Shown piece after piece: positions 59,030 to 64,000 of a DNA stretch of 64,000 nucleotides. A model generated the notes under the pieces. The model was not told where the DNA came from and ran no database searches. It was given only the letters and a program-made list of their open reading frames with translations. The translations under genes and the position numbers were made by a program. Numbering within the stretch: position 1 is the stretch's first letter; every line of letters starts with the position of its first letter. Location: positions 1 to 64,000 of the forward strand of contig JABACO010000142.1 in NCBI GenBank assembly GCA_013339895.1. The letters run 5' to 3'. This DNA comes from Ephydatia muelleri. Lineage: Eukaryota; Porifera; Demospongiae; Spongillida; Spongillidae.

Positions 59030-59490
59030 TTAAGCGCTTATTCATGTTTTTAAAAAAAGCAACTCATATTTTTTAGATGGGTAGTGTGCCGCACGATTAA
59101 GACGAAACAGGGATCGAGGTGGAGAGGAAAACATGCTACACACACATTAAATACTTGTTATTTGACCTCAGCAAAATGTTACAGATAAGGTAATATACAC
59201 ACATGCACACTATAACTTGTTTTCGTTGCTGCTAGTATGCACACAGACAACAAAAAGTCACGAAAATGATGCCGATCGAGCCATGAGGGCTCGGGCATTT
59301 TGCCGCATCAAAACGGTGCCGAGGCGACAATACATTGCATTTAGCGTTTCAGAATTGGATGAGTGAGGAGTGGATGGCCAAGCGCCTAGCAATTCTTGAT
59401 AAAGCCTCCTTTGCAGTGCCTCCATATGCCTCCACTATATGAGAGGGACACATATCCAACCTCTTTCAACACAGCCCAAAGCATTGCTCT
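59030..59490. other. No supported gene
   Basis: Short frames only; nothing recognised. Confidence 0.3.
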
Positions 59491-59496
59491 CCAATT

Positions 59497-60350
59497 TCAC
59501 TTGTTCACCACTGCAGCTGAGGCACCTGAGGTCTGACCAGCATCTGAAATCAATGAATTATTGAGGGGATGTATAACCTTGATGTCAAATGCTGCAGACC
59601 GAGACAGTGACCAGTTTGGTATCAATATGTCAGCTGGGCGTGATCTGTCTTTGGCTGGACCAATGCCACAACCTTGCTCCATTAGAGGGGAAAGGTGGGT
59701 ACGACGGCAAAGTCAGCAATACAATCAAGTATGCAGTTGTGTCGTGTCACCTACATCCCCGGCATAGCGACAAGTTAAAGCATGGTGTCCCCAGGGGGTC
59801 AAGTTGGCTAGAACAATATAGGGCATGTTTCTTCCACATTACAGAGGGGAAGGCCCAACCACCATTTCAGAAGAATGTGGGTTTCATCAGGTTCAAGTGC
59901 TAGACCAAGGCCTGGAGATGGTACTGTTCGTAACCATGCATGAGCCTGTGGGACTGACTCCGCTAACAGTCGGGCTTTAGATGCTGTTGTAGCATTGTGT
60001 AAGAGGCTACTAAAAGCAAGCTTCTCGACTTTCTCTGATAGTAAATGCTGCCTGGGTGGTGAAAGGAGGACTGAAACTGTTGTCAAGCTTCTTCTTCAGT
60101 GACCTGCTGATTAAACATTGTAATAGCAGTCTGTAAATGTGTGAATTCGGTGGTGAGAGGAAAAGCTCCTGAGAGAGAAATACTGGCCAAAGCGATGTAG
60201 GCAGCTGTAGCATGGGAAATAGGGAGCGGAGGCCAAAACCTCCATGACGAAAACTGAGCTGTGCTTGCCGACTTGCCATTGGTGAAAGCTGAAGTTCAGT
60301 ACATTGCTCAACGGCAATGGAGCACTGTCATTGTCAAATTTAGCAAACAA
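59497..60350 (-). mobile_element. Retroelement carboxyl end, minus strand
   Basis: In minus-strand order: QAQLSFRHGGFGLRSLFPML (about 60270), TTASKARLLAESVPQAHAWL then RTVPSPGLGLALEPDE (about 59990-59890), ILLKWWLGLPL, and SRPADILIPNWSLSRSAAFD (about 59640). This is the region that precedes and includes the nuclease-like tail seen at 22376-22990. The pieces are in different frames, so it is a relic. Confidence 0.65.
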
Positions 60351-60357
60351 ATCCAGC

Positions 60358-60597
60358 TCGTTTCCACGAAAAGGGACCTAACGCATGTTTTTTTAAAGAT
60401 TTCCACTTTTTTTTTAATATTCTAGAAGTCTAAAATGTCCTCTACACATTGCTTCTTACGCACTGAGAATTGGAGTATCCGTCATGGAGGTGTAAGGCTC
60501 TGAACTTGTAATTAGCCATACAATGTACATTTCAATGCAAGCATTACATTTCTATTGCGCGTGCTGGAAATTTTTATATGTATACGTTAAGTCCATA
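60358..60597. mobile_element. MITE, copy 2 (ends incomplete)
   Basis: Starts CGTTTCCACGAAAAGGGACC, with AATGTCCTCTACACATTGCT, CTTCTTACGCACTGAGAAT and TTGCGCGTGCTGGAAATTT. The outermost bases of both ends are missing compared with copy 3. Confidence 0.75.
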
Positions 60598-60789
60598 TAC
60601 AGATTCAAAGTTTGTATTCCTATCTTCCAAGAAGTGTGGTTGAGCACTACATAAAGCTGTGTGTCATTTACAGTCTCAGAAAGCCTAAAAAAAAAAACAA
60701 AGCCAAATCTTTGGCCCATTATTGCAAATGGGGTGTTTCTCGTGTATACAGGTATGTTACACTATTTTCTAAATAATAATACAATCATT

Positions 60790-61230
60790 GATCGGCATGT
60801 ATCAACACACGCACAGTGTAGATTGATCTTATCATTGATACTTCACATAGTTGACCATTGGTCGAAATTCACTTTTGCATTCCCCTTGCTACAAAGTCTG
60901 CTAAGGATGTGACGAGTACTCTACCTAACTTGTGAGTGGTCGACCACGGCATCCTCATGCTATCACAGGGTTTTACTTTGGAACAAATGTTGAGTGCTAA
61001 AATAGCAGAGTGTGGATCCAAGTCACCCCCTTGGACAAGATGGCTGTCCCACATTGTTTGTAAGTGGAACAATACACTTACGTGTACAAAATAATAATAT
61101 CACATTCTCTTTTAAAGACACAGTCAACTCTCAAGTTCATGAATTGACAAAATACACTCCATATGAGTTAGTGTTTGGACAGCCCCCTAGGTCAGTGGTA
61201 CTACTAGATGTTGCATTCAGAGGAAAGATA
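60790..61230 (+). mobile_element. Integrase-like fossil fragment
   Basis: Short matches ILHIVDHWSKFTFAFPL and HELTKYTPYELVFGQPPRS resemble the integrase core and downstream region of Ty3/gypsy-related or Ginger/KRBA2-type integrases. The fragment is degenerate, and it is oriented opposite to the neighbouring gag-pol fossil. Confidence 0.5.
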
Positions 61231-61329
61231 GACTTAATGATGACACTATTGTAACAAATTAAAGTTAAAGATAGAAGAGGGGAGGATAGTGAAAGTGATG
61301 TGGATGGGAGAGTAATGATGAAGAGCAAC

Positions 61330-63110
61330 AAAGATTACTTATAACAGAGACACAGGCAGCATGATGGATGATAGTAAAGGGAAGGACCATGAAGATGGTG
61401 GCAGACTATAGACATGGTGGGAACATGGAAGGTAATTAAAGTAAGGAAGAGGACCACGAAGATGGTGACAGCATGGAAGGTGCATGATAGAAGTAAGGAA
61501 GAGAGCGGGCCATGTAGATGGTGGTAGCACGGTAGGTTGCAAAAAGGTCGTCTGGCTTTGGTAATGGATACCTATCCACATCCAATACTTGATTCACTGC
61601 AACTTTAAAATCACCCCAAATATGTAACCTTCCATATTTCTTTGGCACGACTACTATAAGGACAGTCCAAGCACTGTACGTTATCTTTTTCCAAATACCC
61701 AATTTCTCCAATCGCTCTAACTCCTTATCAACCTCTTCCTTCAGGGCAAAAGGGACAGGTCTAGCTCTCTGATAACAAGGAGAAGCATTGTTTTTTACTT
61801 CCCTAAATTGTTAAATCACACCAACATGCTCCTCAAACACTTCTACATAACTCTGCAATAAAGTATCAACAGGAAGGGTGTCTACACATTTACCAATATC
61901 AAGGTTCTTCCAATTTAGGCGAATCTGACTTAACCAATCCCTGCCAATCCGGCTAGGTCCATTACCCTTCACCACATGTACAATTTAAAAAATGTGTAAC
62001 ATGTCCATATGTCACATTCAAGCCAGCTTCCCCAATTACGCTCATGACTTCATTGGTATGTTTTCAAGGTAACAGATGTGCCCAAATTTCTACCTTAAGC
62101 CCTAACTTTCTCCACGTTTTGCTTGACACTATTGATACTGCTGCTCCTGTGTCAACCTCCATGCGTCTTTTAACATTCTCAATACTCACTTGAACTGAAT
62201 ATGGACCTGTCCTGCCAGCCCTAACTTTATAGACTGCAAATTTAATTTTATCATTATCATTTTCACTATCATTTCTTTCATTATACCCTTCATTGCTATC
62301 CTTTTCAGTCACCCATTTGATATGCTCCTTCTCTACCCCTTTATCACCATCCCTACACTTCTTAGTGTATCCCTTCTGCCCACAGTTAAAACATTCCTTA
62401 CTATGAAACCAACACTTATCTAGTTGATGTGTGTTCTGCCCACAACGCCAATGGGATCTTGTCTGCTGTTTACTCTCTTCTCCCATCTGTGAATTTTCTG
62501 GATCCCCATATCTTTCTGCATAAAATGCTAGGTTACCTCTCTGCAGCCTCCATATTCACAGCTATCTCCAAAGCTTTCTGTAATGATAAATCAGGTTCTG
62601 CTAAAAGTCGTTTCTGAATTGATTGGTTTTTCAATCCACACACACACAAAGCGGTCTCTGAGTGCTTGACTGAGGAAATCGTCGAATGCACAGCGTAGGC
62701 CAGCTTTCTAAGTTCCGATTCAAACTCAATTACACTTTCCTCCTCTCCTTGTGCTCTGCCATAAAACACAAACCTCTCTGCAATAATAAGTTTCTTGGGT
62801 TCATAGTGCCGCTGAAGTGTTTGAGCCAACAGTTTGTATGAACACTCCTGCGGTTTCTTGGGGGGCTAAAATACTCCTCAGCAGCGAGTAATGCCTGCTC
62901 CCCAACAACGTAAGAAAATTTGCTACGTGTTTGTCTACCTTCGACCTTCACGTCATTTGCTAAACAATACAGCTCGATGCACTCCAATAGGAGGATAACC
63001 GATATACAGTCTCCGACTCATGCAGGAGCAAACTCTTCTATTCTTCTGTTCTTCCCAGCATTGACATTTTCCACTCTCGTCACCAAATATGTAGTGTATC
63101 AGCGGAGCCA
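61330..63110 (-). mobile_element. Ty3/gypsy-like LTR retroelement fossil (gag, protease, start of RT)
   Basis: Minus-strand order: a Gag-like region (about 62990-62530), a CCHC-type knuckle region, an aspartic protease motif (VDTGAAVSIVSS), and the beginning of reverse transcriptase (YPLPKPDDLF). The RT part passes into a purine-rich minisatellite of roughly 45-65 bp units (about 61370-61550). The element is truncated, carries several breaks and looks old. A GTGACGAGA-like stretch just before Gag suggests the 5' LTR edge lies near 63090, but no LTR pair was found. Confidence 0.65.
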
Positions 63111-63156
63111 ACACTGAACAGCATGCAGTAGCAAATTGTTATAGAGCTCTATATAG

Positions 63157-63157
<1 letters not shown>

Positions 63158-63239
<82 letters not shown>

Positions 63240-63262
63240 CACACACACACAATACACACACG
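63158..63262 (+). repeat. CA microsatellite
   Basis: About 45 CA units with minor interruptions, beside the presumed LTR edge of the fossil at 61330-63110. Confidence 0.95.
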
Positions 63263-63354
63263 CACACCAAATCAATCACTCATGTTACAAGACTCAAAAG
63301 TGGCGCGACAACTTAATTGATAATAGTTATTGTAGTTAAAAAATAAAGCTATAT

Positions 63355-63603
63355 GGGATCGTTTCCACAAAAAGGGATCTAACGCTTACATTACAAAATT
63401 TCCAGTACGCGCAATAGAAATGTAACGCTTGCGTTGAAATGAATGTCTAATTAAAAATTCAGAGCCTTCCTACTTCATGACAGATACTCAGATTCTCAAT
63501 GCGTAGAAGCAATGTGTAAAGGACATTTCAGACTTCTAGGACTATCAAACAATTTGAAATTTAAAAAATCGTGCGTTAGGTCCCTTTTTGCGGAAATAAT
63601 CCC
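63355..63603. mobile_element. MITE, copy 3 (complete, 249 bp)
   Basis: Terminal inverted repeats of about 31 bp: GGGATCGTTTCCACAAAAAG on the left, and on the right the complement of GGGATTATTTCCGCAAAAAG. ATAT flanks both ends (63351-63354 and 63604-63607). No ORF. It is inverted relative to copies 1 and 2. Since ATAT is palindromic, a TA duplication with TAT inside the repeat would also fit this copy, but copy 1 favours ATAT. Confidence 0.85.
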
Positions 63604-63607
63604 ATAT

Positions 63608-64000
63608 ACTGATATGCACTGTTTCAGTCTTACACTGTACAAGGAATTAAGGTTTTACATGCGTGTCAATTGTATAATTGCACAGTTGGATCTGGAAAAA
63701 TGTATCACATTTGGGGGTGCTCTGCTTTTGTATATTGAGGCACTGAAGTTCCATGCATGCACATGGATCATGCCATCAAGTGTTGAGAAAGCATTCCATG
63801 TGCTGATTTTCAAAACCTAAGAACTGCAGTAAGTCAGAAGAAAGATGACCAAGTTCGAGCTAATGGAAGACATTTGTCGATTCCAAAACTACACCCGACA
63901 TACAACTGAAGAATAATATTGTGCTATTTTATAATACATATCTGCAATGTTTTCGTGAATCTGAGGGTGAAATCATATTCTGATTTGTGTAATTACAATA
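63608..64000. other. No supported gene
   Basis: A frame at 63512-63820 runs out of the MITE and has no recognised domain. Nothing else seen. Confidence 0.3.

Overview
The window is nuclear DNA of an animal with short, GT-AG spliced introns (48-71 bp in the best genes), several secreted fibrinogen-domain genes, a very dense load of DNA-transposon and retroelement remains, and unusually long simple-sequence arrays. A marine invertebrate, perhaps a sponge, fits best, but nothing here proves the phylum. I see no tRNA, rRNA, CRISPR or prokaryotic feature.

The host genes I can support fall into two sets. First, five copies of one fibrinogen-related (FReD, ficolin-like) secreted protein gene. Two look intact on the + strand (52282-53145 and 57458-58309, 267 aa each, one short intron). 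Three are damaged: 7338-8211 on the minus strand, 42626-43390 on the minus strand, and 50361-50702 on the + strand. Second, pieces of COG4, a subunit of the Golgi COG tethering complex: two phase-compatible exons on + (44858-44959 and 46572-46610), and one more amino-terminal exon on the minus strand (50218-50326), lodged inside the third damaged FReD copy.

The most complete mobile element lies at 9510-15946. It has terminal inverted repeats (CCCAGCGAAAAA), a 2-bp AG target duplication, subterminal palindromic arrays, and two divergent genes that share a 69-bp promoter. One gene is an eight-exon transposase of the CMC (CACTA/Mirage/Chapaev) kind, 804 aa. The other is a ten-exon BEN-domain protein, 363 aa. 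I assembled both by hand and both stay open through every splice. A second copy of the sequence it landed in, without the element, sits in reverse at 23030-24533 and defines the insertion site to the base. A relative without visible genes (898-4853, CACAGCGAAACC ends, TAC duplication) sits in an intron of an older, decayed transposase gene (423-6445).

Layout: 0-6.5 kb nested DNA transposons and a 2-kb satellite; 7.3-8.6 kb FReD copy 1; 9.2-16.4 kb the CMC element and its target repeat; 17.5-19.0 kb a piggyBac relic; 20-24.5 kb retroelement 3' ends; 24.9-26.2 kb another DDE transposase relic; 27-28.2 kb a MITE and hairpins; 31-36.75 kb a higher-order GT-rich array that reverses orientation; 36.9-38.1 kb a reverse-transcriptase relic; 38.8-39.5 kb a foldback element; 42.3-44.4 kb FReD copy 2 and a 1-kb satellite; 44.9-50.3 kb COG4 pieces and minisatellites; 50-58.3 kb FReD copies 3-5 around a 2.4-kb inverted repeat; 58.7-64 kb remains of piggyBac, a retroelement tail, a Ty3/gypsy-like fossil and two MITE copies.
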